DNA of 44,380 nucleotides, from contig JACPLI010000024.1 of the NCBI GenBank assembly GCA_016186635.1, forward strand, positions 1 through 44,380. Direction: 5' to 3'. A model generated the notes under the pieces. That model had not been told where the DNA came from and searched no databases. It saw nothing but the letters and a program-made list of their open reading frames with translations. The DNA is from Candidatus Liptonbacteria bacterium. GTDB taxonomy: Bacteria > Patescibacteriota > Minisyncoccia > UBA6257 > 2-01-FULL-56-20. The position numbers and the translations under genes are program-made. The stretch's first letter is position 1. Each line of letters opens with the position of its first letter. Positions 8,289 through 17,462 of the stretch are shown in pieces.

Positions 8289-8963
8289 TCACGGAATCCT
8301 TCGTACCAATATGAACGGCGTCATTTCGTCATTTTGCCCCATTGGATTGTCCAAAAGAATCAATCGCGCAGTTTTCTTGTCGACGGGAACCGATTTGCTC
8401 ATGGCGATGACCTCGACGTTAATGTTGTTCCCGTCAATTATAACCGCCGGGACGGCAGTTTTCGACTCGATTTGAGCGCAGACCTTTTCCGGCTCTCTGG
8501 GAGGTAAGGCGGCGTACTCCTTATAGGGAGCCATTGCATCGGGGTTGAAGCCATCGATTTCCGATATCCTGTTCCCCGCCACGCGCCAAAAAATGCCCCT
8601 AATGCCGAAGAGTTTCCCAACTGCGCCAAGGAGTATTGCGAGCATGATGCGCGGGCGTCCGGCGAGTTCCACCGCAAGCTGCATTTTCTCCGGCCGGGAG
8701 AATCCTATATCGTTTGGGTATTTTTTCACTCCCTTCACGATGAGCTTTGCGAGCCACCCCGCTTTGACCGTGGAGATATGTCGGACATTATTCTGCGCGA
8801 CGGAGACGACCTTCTCGGAAATCGCAATCCAGTCTCCTTTCTGCGTGAGTGGGAGGGCGTATCGCGCAAGCACTGCGAAGAGGCTTTCGCCGAACGCGAT
8901 GCGGTGCGTGCGCACCGGAATGCGCTCGTAGCAGTTATCTCCAAGAGCAACGATTCGTTCCAT
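8289..8963 (-). CDS. Coenzyme F420-0:L-glutamate ligase-like protein
   Basis: KGDWIAISEKVVSVAQ, GNRISEIDGFNPDAM, VIIDGNNINVEV; CofE-like fold recognised by motif only. Confidence 0.68.
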   Translation of the reverse strand: MERIVALGDNCYERIPVRTHRIAFGESLFAVLARYALPLTQKGDWIAISEKVVSVAQNNVRHISTVKAGWLAKLIVKGVKKYPNDIGFSRPEKMQLAVELAGRPRIMLAILLGAVGKLFGIRGIFWRVAGNRISEIDGFNPDAMAPYKEYAALPPREPEKVCAQIESKTAVPAVIIDGNNINVEVIAMSKSVPVDKKTARLILLDNPMGQNDEMTPFILVRRIP

Positions 8964-8972
8964 ACTTTTGGT

Positions 8973-9437
8973 CTATAACAGCGTGCGCCCGAAGGCAAGG
9001 AGCCAGTTGATGATGCCGATGACAACTGATGCGATGAGCGAAACGGCGTGCGTCGCGATGACAACGAGCCACGCAATGAGGGCGATGGCGAGCGAGATTG
9101 CGGCACGGAGGATTTCCTGTGCGGTGCGGCTCAGCCACTCCCCTTTTCCTGAGAGCACGGGCGGCGTCCGCGAGATTGCCGATTTATTCAGGTCGACTCC
9201 GGCTTGAAGAAGGTTCTGGAGCGGCGCAGGCAATTTTTGGATGATGTCTGGTCCCACGAGCGGCGCGGCTTGAATTGCCGCGAGCTGTGAGGACGGGATG
9301 CCTTGGGCCTCTGCACCCAAAGGAAGGAATAGTATCATTCCTGCAATGCCCGCCGCAAGGAGCATCGCATGTTTTGATAATTGATAATTGTCCGCCCGAG
9401 GCGGATCCGCCTTTGGCGGAATAATTGATAATTTCAT
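8973..9437 (-). CDS. Secreted/membrane hypothetical protein; N-terminus encoded by a palindromic repeat
   Basis: ATGA overlap with the upstream M23 gene fixes a start at 9437 (MKLSIIPPKADPPRADNYQLSK), followed by hydrophobic signal sequence AMLLAAGIAGMILFLPLGAEA and C-terminal TM segment. Confidence 0.65.
   Translation of the reverse strand: MKLSIIPPKADPPRADNYQLSKHAMLLAAGIAGMILFLPLGAEAQGIPSSQLAAIQAAPLVGPDIIQKLPAPLQNLLQAGVDLNKSAISRTPPVLSGKGEWLSRTAQEILRAAISLAIALIAWLVVIATHAVSLIASVVIGIINWLLAFGRTLL
9375..9437. repeat. ttgataattgataattg / tccgcccgaggcggatccgcctttggcgga repeat
   Basis: Core at 9391-9420 recurs at about 12305-12335 and 21732-21762. Confidence 0.85.
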
Positions 9438-10741
9438 TGCGAGAGGTATCCCAATGGATTCAAATCGCCTCCGTAGGGCATTGGGCCGCATGACTTCGTG
9501 AGCCCCACATAATATGTGGGAGCCGCGAACACGGTGAAATGCACGTGCGAACCGGTCGCCCACCCCGTTTTGCCCATGTAGCCGATGACCTGCCCCCGCG
9601 TGACGGAGTCTCCTTTTGCGACTGCCTGCCGCGAGAGGTGCGCGTAGAGCGTCACGAGGTTGTTGGGGTGTTTTACCACGATGAACTTTCCGTACGCCGC
9701 CTTGGGGCAGTAACGGTCCTGATTGCCGACCGCCACCACTTCACCATCCTCTGCCGCGAGAATCGGCGTACCGAGGGGTCCGCCGATGTCAATGCCGTTG
9801 TGCCACTTGCTGCGGTACGTGACCTTTGCAAAATCGGTGTGGCCGTACCCCTGCGTGAGAAATTCGCGCCCGAGGTTTACCGGAAACGCGAGCACGCCGG
9901 GCATGACTGCGGGGAGCGTGGCAGGATCAATCTTCGTTCGCAGTACCGCGGAAAGCGCCTCAACTTCATCATCAATCCTTTGCCGGAGCGCTTCGAGCTC
10001 CGCGAGCTGTTTTTGGTAGATGCTTTCGCGGTTCCTGGTTTCTTTGAGGAGCGATTCTTGTTCCTCCTTCTGGTCTTGCACAATGAGCTTCTTATTCTGA
10101 AGATTATTTTGGTGATACAGCGCATTTGAGCGCTTCTCGCTCGCTTGCACGAGTTTCGCATCATAGGTTTCGTGGAGTGCCCGCAGATTGGCGATGTCGA
10201 GCGTGAGCTGTTGCTGGAGGTTCGTGAGAGTCTGCGCCTCGAGGACTCCGTCCGCGAGACTGCGGTGCCGCAAGAACATGGCAAGAAGCCCTGCTCCGGC
10301 TTCGTCCGCACGCCGGATTTCATTCAAAACCTGTCCGATTGCTTCCGTTTTGCTTGAAGTGGACGAAGCGATGTCACCGATGTCGTAATTCAGCGACTCA
10401 ATTTCGAGTTTGAGCTTCTCGACGGTGAGCTGGTCGGCGCGGATGCTCAAGTTCAACTGATTGATGTTTGATTGGATGGTATTCACCGCGCGCTGCAGCG
10501 TTGTTTTCTCGGCGCGGGTTTCCCGCAGTTCTTTTTGCGCTGCCTCGAGTTTCGGCTGAAGTTCCTGAAGCTCATTCGCGCGTGATTGAATCTGCTGTTC
10601 AAGGTCCTCGCGGGTAAGGGTGCTCGTTGCCGCAGTATTGTCTGCTGTTTCTTCCCCAAAAACTCTTGGTGGGAGTGTGCCGAAGAGAACTATCGCGCAG
10701 GCGATAGCTATGAGAGTGAAAGTTGGGCGTGTACGGGGCAT
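9434..10741 (-). CDS. M23-family murein endopeptidase (EnvC/NlpD-like) with coiled coil
   Basis: SP; long coiled coil; SKWHNGIDIGGPLGTPILAAEDGEVVAVG, HPNNLVTLYAHLS, GYMGKTGWATGSHVHFTV. Confidence 0.9.
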   Translation of the reverse strand: MPRTRPTFTLIAIACAIVLFGTLPPRVFGEETADNTAATSTLTREDLEQQIQSRANELQELQPKLEAAQKELRETRAEKTTLQRAVNTIQSNINQLNLSIRADQLTVEKLKLEIESLNYDIGDIASSTSSKTEAIGQVLNEIRRADEAGAGLLAMFLRHRSLADGVLEAQTLTNLQQQLTLDIANLRALHETYDAKLVQASEKRSNALYHQNNLQNKKLIVQDQKEEQESLLKETRNRESIYQKQLAELEALRQRIDDEVEALSAVLRTKIDPATLPAVMPGVLAFPVNLGREFLTQGYGHTDFAKVTYRSKWHNGIDIGGPLGTPILAAEDGEVVAVGNQDRYCPKAAYGKFIVVKHPNNLVTLYAHLSRQAVAKGDSVTRGQVIGYMGKTGWATGSHVHFTVFAAPTYYVGLTKSCGPMPYGGDLNPLGYLSQ

Positions 10742-10758
10742 TGAACGGCGGGCAAGCT

Positions 10759-12240
10759 CTATGCGGACGCCAGTTTATCGAGCGCGAGCGAGATGCGGCG
10801 GATACTCTCTGCGGGACCAAGCGCGGCGGCGATATCGAATGGTCCCGGGGACCCCTCCTTTCCCGATAATGCGGCGCGCAGAGGCCAGAGCACCTGCCCC
10901 TTCCCCTCCTCCTCAACAAGTGCCGCAAGCGCGCGGTTCAGCGTCTCCGGAGTGAAATCCGCTTCAGGCACTTTCGCGATGCGCTCGCGCACCGCGCGAA
11001 GTATGCGCGCGGCGTCATTCGGCGAGGTCTTTTGCCACTGGAGCAGAAGGGATGCTGGGTACTCCGGCAATGCAAAGAAGAAACGGGTATCCGCGGCAGC
11101 CGCCGCGAGCGTCTTCATTCGTTCGCGCTCGATGTGCACCACGCGCCGGAGAAGCGGCTCGCGCGCTTCAATATGCTCCCGGGCAAGGAAGGGCGTGAGC
11201 AGTGCGGCGAGCGTTTCGTCAGCGAGCGTCCGGAGGTGCTCGCGGTTCAGCCAGAGAAGTTTTTCCTCGTCAAACACCGCTCCTCCCTTCTGGATGCGGG
11301 AGAAGTCAAATTCTTTAATGAGTTCGTTGGGCGTGAAAAGCTCGCGGTCGCTGGCGGGATGCCACCCGAGGAGTGCGAGGAAATTGAGGAGCGCGTGCGG
11401 GAGAAATCCTCTCTCACGGTACTCGAGGAGAGATGTTTCCGCATAGCGCTTCGAAAGCTTGCTGCGGTCGGCGGCAAGAATAAGAGGGAGGTGCGCGTAG
11501 GTCGGCTCCTCGAAGCCCAGCGCCTTCTGCATGAGAATTTGCTTCGGGGTGTTTGAGAGATGCTCTTCGCCGCGGATGACGTGGGAAATCTGCATCGCAT
11601 GGTCGTCCACTACGACGGCGAAATTATAGAGCGGCGTACGGACATCCTTTGCAATCACAAAGTCTCCGAAGAGTCCTGTGTTGAATTTCACCTTCCCGCG
11701 AATCAGGTCTTTGAACTCAACTTCAACTTCCGGAGCGGCAAAGCGGATGACTTGAGGAGTTTTTCCGGGCGGAGGAGATTTCAGCGCGCGGCAATGCCCG
11801 CCGTATTTCGGCGGAAGCCCCTGGGAGAGAAGCGTTTGCCGCTCTGCTTCAAGTTCCTCCTTGGTGCAGTAGCAGTGGTACGCCCGCCGCTCGCGGAGAA
11901 GGGTCTCGAGGTGCTTTTGATAAAGTTCAATACGCTCGCTTTGGCGATACGGTCCATACTCCCCTCTCGAGGTTCCGCGCCATTCGCCGTTCACCCATGC
12001 TCCGTCGGGACCTTCGTCCCAATCGAGGCCAAGCCAGCGGAGCATTTCGATGATTTCAATTTCATATTCTTTCTTTGAGCGCTCGGCATCGGTGTCCTCA
12101 ATGCGCAAGACGAATGCCCCTCCGTTTCGGCGGGTAAACAGCCAGTTAAAAAGCGCGGTGCGGACGCCGCCAACGTGCCAATGCCCTGTGGGGCTTGGCG
12201 CAAAACGAACTCTTATTTTCTTGACAGTGCGGGCATTCAC
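10759..12240 (-). CDS. gltX: Glutamate--tRNA ligase
   Basis: RVRFAPSPTGHWHVGGVRTALFNWL, HVIRGEEHLSNTPKQI, DRSKLSKR. Confidence 0.95.
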   Translation of the reverse strand: MNARTVKKIRVRFAPSPTGHWHVGGVRTALFNWLFTRRNGGAFVLRIEDTDAERSKKEYEIEIIEMLRWLGLDWDEGPDGAWVNGEWRGTSRGEYGPYRQSERIELYQKHLETLLRERRAYHCYCTKEELEAERQTLLSQGLPPKYGGHCRALKSPPPGKTPQVIRFAAPEVEVEFKDLIRGKVKFNTGLFGDFVIAKDVRTPLYNFAVVVDDHAMQISHVIRGEEHLSNTPKQILMQKALGFEEPTYAHLPLILAADRSKLSKRYAETSLLEYRERGFLPHALLNFLALLGWHPASDRELFTPNELIKEFDFSRIQKGGAVFDEEKLLWLNREHLRTLADETLAALLTPFLAREHIEAREPLLRRVVHIERERMKTLAAAAADTRFFFALPEYPASLLLQWQKTSPNDAARILRAVRERIAKVPEADFTPETLNRALAALVEEEGKGQVLWPLRAALSGKEGSPGPFDIAAALGPAESIRRISLALDKLASA

Positions 12241-12266
12241 ACCGGCATTCTAGCACGATTTTCCAT

Positions 12267-12410
12267 AAGGAGTAATCGCGAATAATGCGAATTAAGGTTG
12301 ATTCTCCGCCTGAGACGGATCCGCCTTTGGCGGAAATAACGCAAATGCATTCGCATTACCTGCCTGCCGGCAGGCAGGTTTGCCATAATTCGCGATATTA
12401 GCGATTACTC
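12267..12410. repeat. Composite nested repeat: AAGGAGTAATCGCG outer arms, CCGCC..GGCGG hairpin, and perfect palindrome acctgcctgccggcaggcaggt
   Basis: Outer arms 12267-12292 / 12385-12410; inner element about 12305-12335; 22-bp palindrome 12358-12379. Confidence 0.85.
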
Positions 12411-13537
12411 TCGGCGAGAAGCAGTATCTCCCGCGCGAGGACCTGTGCGGCATCCGGCTTGAAAAACGCGCGGGATGCGGCGCTCATTGCAGCGTATCTC
12501 TGCGGGTTGCTCATAATTTTTTTCATGGCTCCGATGAAGATTCCCACAAAGAGATTTTCCTCCTCGATAAGAACTCCGCCGCCCGCTTTCTCGAAGCTGT
12601 GCGCATTCGCGAGCTGGTGGTCATGGGCAGACTCCGCGAGCGGGATGAGAATCATGGGCTTTCCGAATGCCGCGGCTTCGGTGAGTGCGCCTGCGCCCGC
12701 CCGCGCGGCGATGCAATCCGCCGCCGCGAGCGCATTCTTCAGCTCCTCGTCGAGATACGGCACTGCTTTATACGGCGCCTCCGCGCCCGCCGATGCCCCG
12801 AGCGCGGCCCGCGAAAGCGACTCGATTTCGGTGAAGTTCCCCGCGCCGGTCTGGTGAAGCACCTGGGCTTCCTTACAAATGAGCGGGAGATGAGTAATGA
12901 TGAATTCGTTGATGCGGCGGGACCCTTGGGACCCCCCGAGAATAAGGAGAAGCGGCTGGTCGGGCTTGAATCCAAGCGCCTTTTTTGCGGCGGAAGAGTC
13001 GGGTTTCTCGGCAAGAAGCCACGGGCGGACGGGGTTTCCCACTACCGCTGTGCGCGCGGGGTCGAAGTAGCGCGTTGCCTCGCTGAAGCCGAGCGCGATG
13101 CGCGCGGCAAATCGCGAGGAGAGAATGTTGGTTACTCCCGGAATCGCATCCGATTCGTGGAGGAGCACCGGAATCCGATAGAACCACCCTGCAAAGACCA
13201 CCGGAAATGCCCCTGTGCCCCCTTTGGAGAAAATAACATCGGGCATGAGCCAGAAGAGGTGCCAGAACGCCTGGATAAGCCCGATGAAAAACTTTGGGAT
13301 GTCGAGTACGTTCTGAATCGTGGAGTAGCCCCGGAGTTTTGCACCGAGCACCGAATGGCGCCGGATGCCGCTTTTGTGGAGAAGCGCCGCAAATGCGTCC
13401 CGCGGCCCGAGGTACACAATATTGAGTTCCTCGTTCTTCTCCGACGCAAGTTTCTGGAGTTCTTCGGTTACCGCAAGAAGCGGGTAGATGTGCCCCCCGC
13501 TCCCGCCGCCGGTGAGTGCGATGCGTAATTTAGCCAT
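12398..13537 (-). CDS. murG: UDP-N-acetylglucosamine--N-acetylmuramyl-(pentapeptide) pyrophosphoryl-undecaprenol N-acetylglucosamine transferase
   Basis: RIALTGGGSGGHIYPLLAV, ILGGSQGSRRIN, RAGAGALTEAAAFGKPMILIPL. Confidence 0.93.
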   Translation of the reverse strand: MAKLRIALTGGGSGGHIYPLLAVTEELQKLASEKNEELNIVYLGPRDAFAALLHKSGIRRHSVLGAKLRGYSTIQNVLDIPKFFIGLIQAFWHLFWLMPDVIFSKGGTGAFPVVFAGWFYRIPVLLHESDAIPGVTNILSSRFAARIALGFSEATRYFDPARTAVVGNPVRPWLLAEKPDSSAAKKALGFKPDQPLLLILGGSQGSRRINEFIITHLPLICKEAQVLHQTGAGNFTEIESLSRAALGASAGAEAPYKAVPYLDEELKNALAAADCIAARAGAGALTEAAAFGKPMILIPLAESAHDHQLANAHSFEKAGGGVLIEEENLFVGIFIGAMKKIMSNPQRYAAMSAASRAFFKPDAAQVLAREILLLAESNR

Positions 13538-13544
13538 ACAAATA

Positions 13545-13625
13545 ACACGCGATGCTAATATACGAATTCGTACTAATGATACTAATGAGATGCAAATTCG
13601 TATAATTAGTATCCATTAGTATATT
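13545..13625. repeat. ATACTAAT/ATACGAATTCGTAT intergenic repeat
   Basis: gctaatatacgaattcgtactaatgatactaatgag...attagtatccattagtatatt; similar motif at 29983-30030. Confidence 0.6.
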
Positions 13626-13636
13626 GGCATTGGTTA

Positions 13637-15388
13637 CTATGCTACTTCTGCATTATAGCAGTCCTCGCAATAAATTATCTCCGTGCGGTTTGGCGCGAAA
13701 GTTGTCTCAAACTCATTCGGGCATGGTTTCTCACCATGGGAATGCGGTGCAGTATTGCGATATGCTCTTTGCTCTTTGCTATTTGTTGTGCCGCACATAC
13801 AGTCCCGCTTCCAAAGGCGCATTGGACTTCGCGTTGCGATGCGCGCATAATGCCTGCAATTCGGACAGAGTTGGGGAGGCGGGATATGCATGGCGCGATA
13901 GAAGCGCAATTCGTCCGGCACAATGCGGAATGCGGTGGTGCACTTTTCATTGCATGAGCCCCCATGGAGACACCCGATGACTTCGTTTGTGATGTTGTCT
14001 CCTACCTCGGCAATCGTATCGGGGATTTTTTCTGCGGGAAGCGTGATTTTATAATCCCGCTCACGCGGTTCTTTCCATCGAAATCCCTGCGCAATCGCCT
14101 CATCGCGCGAGAGCGGCGCAATGTCATACGCAAGCGTCTCATTATAGGCAAAGGGACTCATTGACTCGGGGAAAAACTCGCCCCACTCCCCTCTCCTTTT
14201 CATATCGGCAACGACTTTGGCTTTGAGCGTTTCGTATTCTGATTCCGTATATTGAGTATTCAATATGACATGCGAACCTTTCTTGATTCCCGCGCATCCC
14301 ATGAGGTGTTCGGCCCCTGGGCAATTCCATGAGTAGAATACCTCCCGCGAGCGGACTGAATAAATAGTGCCCATGCAGTGATAGGAGTGGTCGGGCACTA
14401 CACCCTCATAGCAAAGTTCGAGCTGTCCCGTGATGAGACAATCGTATGTTTCCTTCCCTCCGTCACCGATGGTGATGAATCTGCAATTTTCAAGGGAGTT
14501 ATTGAAATAGCAGTCCCTCGTGTTCTTGCAGTTGATGAGCATGTCGCCCGTGGCATTCACGGACTTCAATATTTGTGCATAGCGGCGCGGGAATTTCTTC
14601 GCAAAATCCTCAAAAGTTTTCCGATGCTTTTCGATTGAAGTGCGGCTCCCCAGCTTCAACTCCTTGAGTTTTACTTCATATTCCTCTTTTGAATATTGCT
14701 GATTTAAAATGCAGTATTTTTTGTTGCGGAGCCCCACACACATGACGCAATTCGAGCATCCTCGCAAATCGTATGAGAGAAAGCAGTCATTGCAGTCATG
14801 GCAAAATGTGCAGTATGCGCATCGGTAGCACTTTGTTGATGCGAGGCACTCGTAGAGCCATTCAACGTGGTGCACGTGGAGCGAATCCATAATCTCCTTG
14901 CTATGCTCAATGTGGGCGGCATACATGACGTTTTCGTCGTGCCATCCCGCCACGGCAGAGTAGCAGTTCTTGCTGTACCACCAGTCGTTTGTGTACTCGC
15001 AATTCACGCTGCCCACGCCGTCATCGTTCTGCATCGCAATCGCGGGGATTTTCTCAAAAATCTCATTGCACTGCTCAAAGAACGGGCGGGAGGGGTCATA
15101 CCTTTGCCCGTACTGGAACGGGTCCCAGGCGTCCGACCACCAGCACTTCACACAGCGGACAGGAAACGGCGCGTCAGAGGGATAAAGTGCGATGATATTC
15201 CGCTTGCAAAGGTCACAGGCGCGCCGATAGTAGTCGCGGTCATTCCGCCACATGAGCCGCCGCCGCAGGCGACATTGCGGGCACCATGTGGGCGGCGGCA
15301 CACCCATCTTTTCGTAGAACGAAAAATCATCCGGTTCGATGGTGAATGTAACGTCGCAACTTTTGCAGATTCTTTTTTCCGAACTCAT
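13637..15388 (-). CDS. Cys-rich double zinc-ribbon / beta-helix-like family protein, paralog P1
   Basis: CKSCDVTFTIEPDDFSFYEKMGVPPPTWCPQCRLRRR...CDLC...RCVKCWWSDAWDP...LRNKKYCILNQQYSKEEY...GEFFPESMSPFAYNET...CPNEFETTFAPNRTEIIYCEDCYNAEVA. Confidence 0.9.
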   Translation of the reverse strand: MSSEKRICKSCDVTFTIEPDDFSFYEKMGVPPPTWCPQCRLRRRLMWRNDRDYYRRACDLCKRNIIALYPSDAPFPVRCVKCWWSDAWDPFQYGQRYDPSRPFFEQCNEIFEKIPAIAMQNDDGVGSVNCEYTNDWWYSKNCYSAVAGWHDENVMYAAHIEHSKEIMDSLHVHHVEWLYECLASTKCYRCAYCTFCHDCNDCFLSYDLRGCSNCVMCVGLRNKKYCILNQQYSKEEYEVKLKELKLGSRTSIEKHRKTFEDFAKKFPRRYAQILKSVNATGDMLINCKNTRDCYFNNSLENCRFITIGDGGKETYDCLITGQLELCYEGVVPDHSYHCMGTIYSVRSREVFYSWNCPGAEHLMGCAGIKKGSHVILNTQYTESEYETLKAKVVADMKRRGEWGEFFPESMSPFAYNETLAYDIAPLSRDEAIAQGFRWKEPRERDYKITLPAEKIPDTIAEVGDNITNEVIGCLHGGSCNEKCTTAFRIVPDELRFYRAMHIPPPQLCPNCRHYARIATRSPMRLWKRDCMCGTTNSKEQRAYRNTAPHSHGEKPCPNEFETTFAPNRTEIIYCEDCYNAEVA

Positions 15389-15422
15389 AGAGACATTTCA
15401 ATAGTACATTTTTCCACCTTGG

Positions 15423-15466
15423 GTTGCTATATTTTCTTATTCGCGCGAATAAGAAAATATAGCAAC
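15423..15466. promoter_or_regulatory. Perfect 44-bp palindrome upstream of P1 (class I)
   Basis: gttgctatattttcttattcgc/gcgaataagaaaatatagcaac. Confidence 0.7.
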
Positions 15467-15589
15467 ACGATTCTATAATTTACGCAACATCAGCGACCTC
15501 TCAGCAAACTCATGACTCTCGTTCAGTCATACAACCTCACTTTGGTAGCACTGCTCGCCCCTCGGGCTTACTCGGGATGAAAATTGTTC

Positions 15590-17425
15590 TCATACAACTT
15601 CCTGTTGGTAACAATTTTCACAGTATATAATCTCCGGCCTCTCCGGCGCGTAACTCGTCTCGAATTCGTTGGGGCACTCCCCTGTTCCATGAAAGTGGGC
15701 GGCAGTGTTTGCATACACTGTTCGAGGTTCGATGTTCGAGGATCGAGAATTTTTACCCGCACACATACATTTCCGTTTCCAAAGTTGCAGCGGATTCCTT
15801 TGCGCGAGCCGCGCGTAGTGGCGGCAGTTGGGGCAAAGGTTCGGGAGCGGGAGATTCAGTTTCCGATAGAGCTGGAGTTCCTGCTCGATTATTTTGAACG
15901 CAGTGGTGCATTGCTCGTTACACGTCCCTTTATGCGTGCACTCGATTACCTCGTTTACTATCGAGTCCGGAGCATCTTTAATTTGGTTCGGAATTGTATC
16001 CCCCGAAAGCGTGGCATTATAGTGCCGCTCTTCCGATTTCCTCCAACGGAAACCCTTTAACTTCGCCTCTTCCTCGGTGAGCGGAAAATATTCTTGCGCG
16101 ATCGTTTCGTTATACGCCCACGGAGAGAGTTCCGGCGGGAAAAACTCCCCGTATTTATATTCAATTCCCTTGTCGCTTGCCTGCCCCGTTGCGAAGCTTT
16201 TCGGGGTCCCTTGTCGCGTGTTACTTGTGTATGGCATTTCGTTCATCTGCTTCACAATCTGCGGCACTAGCTTTTCATATTCCTCTTTCGAATATTGGCG
16301 GTTCAGGATGCAGTACTCCTTGTTCCGAAGCCCGATACAGCCGAAAATGTTGTTGCATCCGTGGCAGTTCAACGTGTAACGATTAGCATTTGCGTTATAG
16401 GTTATCACCGTTGCCACGTTATTGCTGCCGATGTTTACGTCTACGCTTTCATACGACAGCTCGTACTTCCATGCTCCCATACAGTCATAGCCGTTTTTTT
16501 CCTCATAACAATGCTGGAGAAACTTGGAGTCTTCGCTCCCAGTAAGTACATCAAAGGAGGTGTGTACGTTCTTCGAATTATTGATGTTGTCGCCAGTGCA
16601 GTGCGGTGAGTTCAAGATGTTCGCATATTTATGCACCGCATTCGCAACAATCTCTTTCTGAAACTTTTCTTTAAATGCCTCAATTCCCTCTCGCGTGACG
16701 AAATCAAACGAGGCGAGTTGTTTTGTGTATTCCTCCTTTGAGTAGGGCTGATTCCAAATGTGATAGGACTTTGAGATGAGGTTTGCGCAACCGAAGCAGT
16801 TCGAACAGTTTTTGCAATTGTAGAGGAAATACGAGTCGCGGCAGTTCTTGGAATTCACTCCCCAGAGAAGCCGGTACGATTCGTGGCAGTTTACGTTTTC
16901 ATAACAAAGCTCGAGCTTTGTCGCCATGTAGCAATCGAGTGAATCTTTGCCATACCCGATTTTATTCGAGTAGGCGACGTTCTCATTGAATCCTGCCGCA
17001 AAACTCAAATATGTGTTCTTGTTCTCCGCCGCGGCGTTTGTGTAGTCGCTATTTACTGAGTTGACGCTTGAGACCGCGGGAAGGGGCACCTTCCCGAGTA
17101 ACGCCTTGAACTGCTCAAAGAACGGCGTGGAGAAATCGTACGGCACTCCGTATGCGAGTGAGTTCCACTCGTCACTCCACCAGTATTTTTGGTCATACAC
17201 GATGCACGGCGCATCCGGCGAGAAGACGGAAATGACATTCTCGCTGTGCCCGGGAGCATCGCACTTTCGCTTATAGAGCGAGCGCTCATTCCGCCAGTTG
17301 TCTCTCCTCTGCATGCGGCACCGCCAGCAGAACGTGGGAGGCGGGACAGAAATCTTACTATAAAAATTCAAATCATCGGTTGCGATTTCAAACCCCACTT
17401 TGCAATTTTGACACTGTTTATTCAT
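15590..17425 (-). CDS. Cys-rich double zinc-ribbon / beta-helix-like family protein, paralog P2
   Basis: CQNCKVGFEIATDDLNFYSKISVPPPTFCWRCRMQRRDNWRNERSLYKRKC...YSKEEY twice...CPNEFETSYAPERPEIIYCENCYQQEVV. Confidence 0.9.
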   Translation of the reverse strand: MNKQCQNCKVGFEIATDDLNFYSKISVPPPTFCWRCRMQRRDNWRNERSLYKRKCDAPGHSENVISVFSPDAPCIVYDQKYWWSDEWNSLAYGVPYDFSTPFFEQFKALLGKVPLPAVSSVNSVNSDYTNAAAENKNTYLSFAAGFNENVAYSNKIGYGKDSLDCYMATKLELCYENVNCHESYRLLWGVNSKNCRDSYFLYNCKNCSNCFGCANLISKSYHIWNQPYSKEEYTKQLASFDFVTREGIEAFKEKFQKEIVANAVHKYANILNSPHCTGDNINNSKNVHTSFDVLTGSEDSKFLQHCYEEKNGYDCMGAWKYELSYESVDVNIGSNNVATVITYNANANRYTLNCHGCNNIFGCIGLRNKEYCILNRQYSKEEYEKLVPQIVKQMNEMPYTSNTRQGTPKSFATGQASDKGIEYKYGEFFPPELSPWAYNETIAQEYFPLTEEEAKLKGFRWRKSEERHYNATLSGDTIPNQIKDAPDSIVNEVIECTHKGTCNEQCTTAFKIIEQELQLYRKLNLPLPNLCPNCRHYARLAQRNPLQLWKRKCMCAGKNSRSSNIEPRTVYANTAAHFHGTGECPNEFETSYAPERPEIIYCENCYQQEVV

Positions 17426-17432
17426 TTCAATC

Positions 17433-17453
17433 TATCGAAGTTTAACTTCGATA
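17433..17453. promoter_or_regulatory. Palindrome upstream of P2 (class II)
   Basis: tatcgaagtt-t-aacttcgata, 8 bp upstream of the P2 start codon. Confidence 0.65.
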
Positions 17454-17462
17454 ATTTAGAGT

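Noticed and set aside
9438-9563. Upstream extension of the 8973 ORF (MGDRFARAFHRVRGSHILCGAHEV...)
   Set aside because: It overlaps the M23 peptidase C-terminus out of frame. The ATGA-coupled start at 9437 is more likely.
12599-13528. 309-aa + strand ORF
   Set aside because: Antisense shadow of murG with R/E-rich composition and no recognisable domain.
14867-15478. 203-aa + strand ORF, and other + ORFs across P1-P10
   Set aside because: Shadow ORFs antisense to a conserved protein family; the conserved zinc motifs are only on the minus strand.
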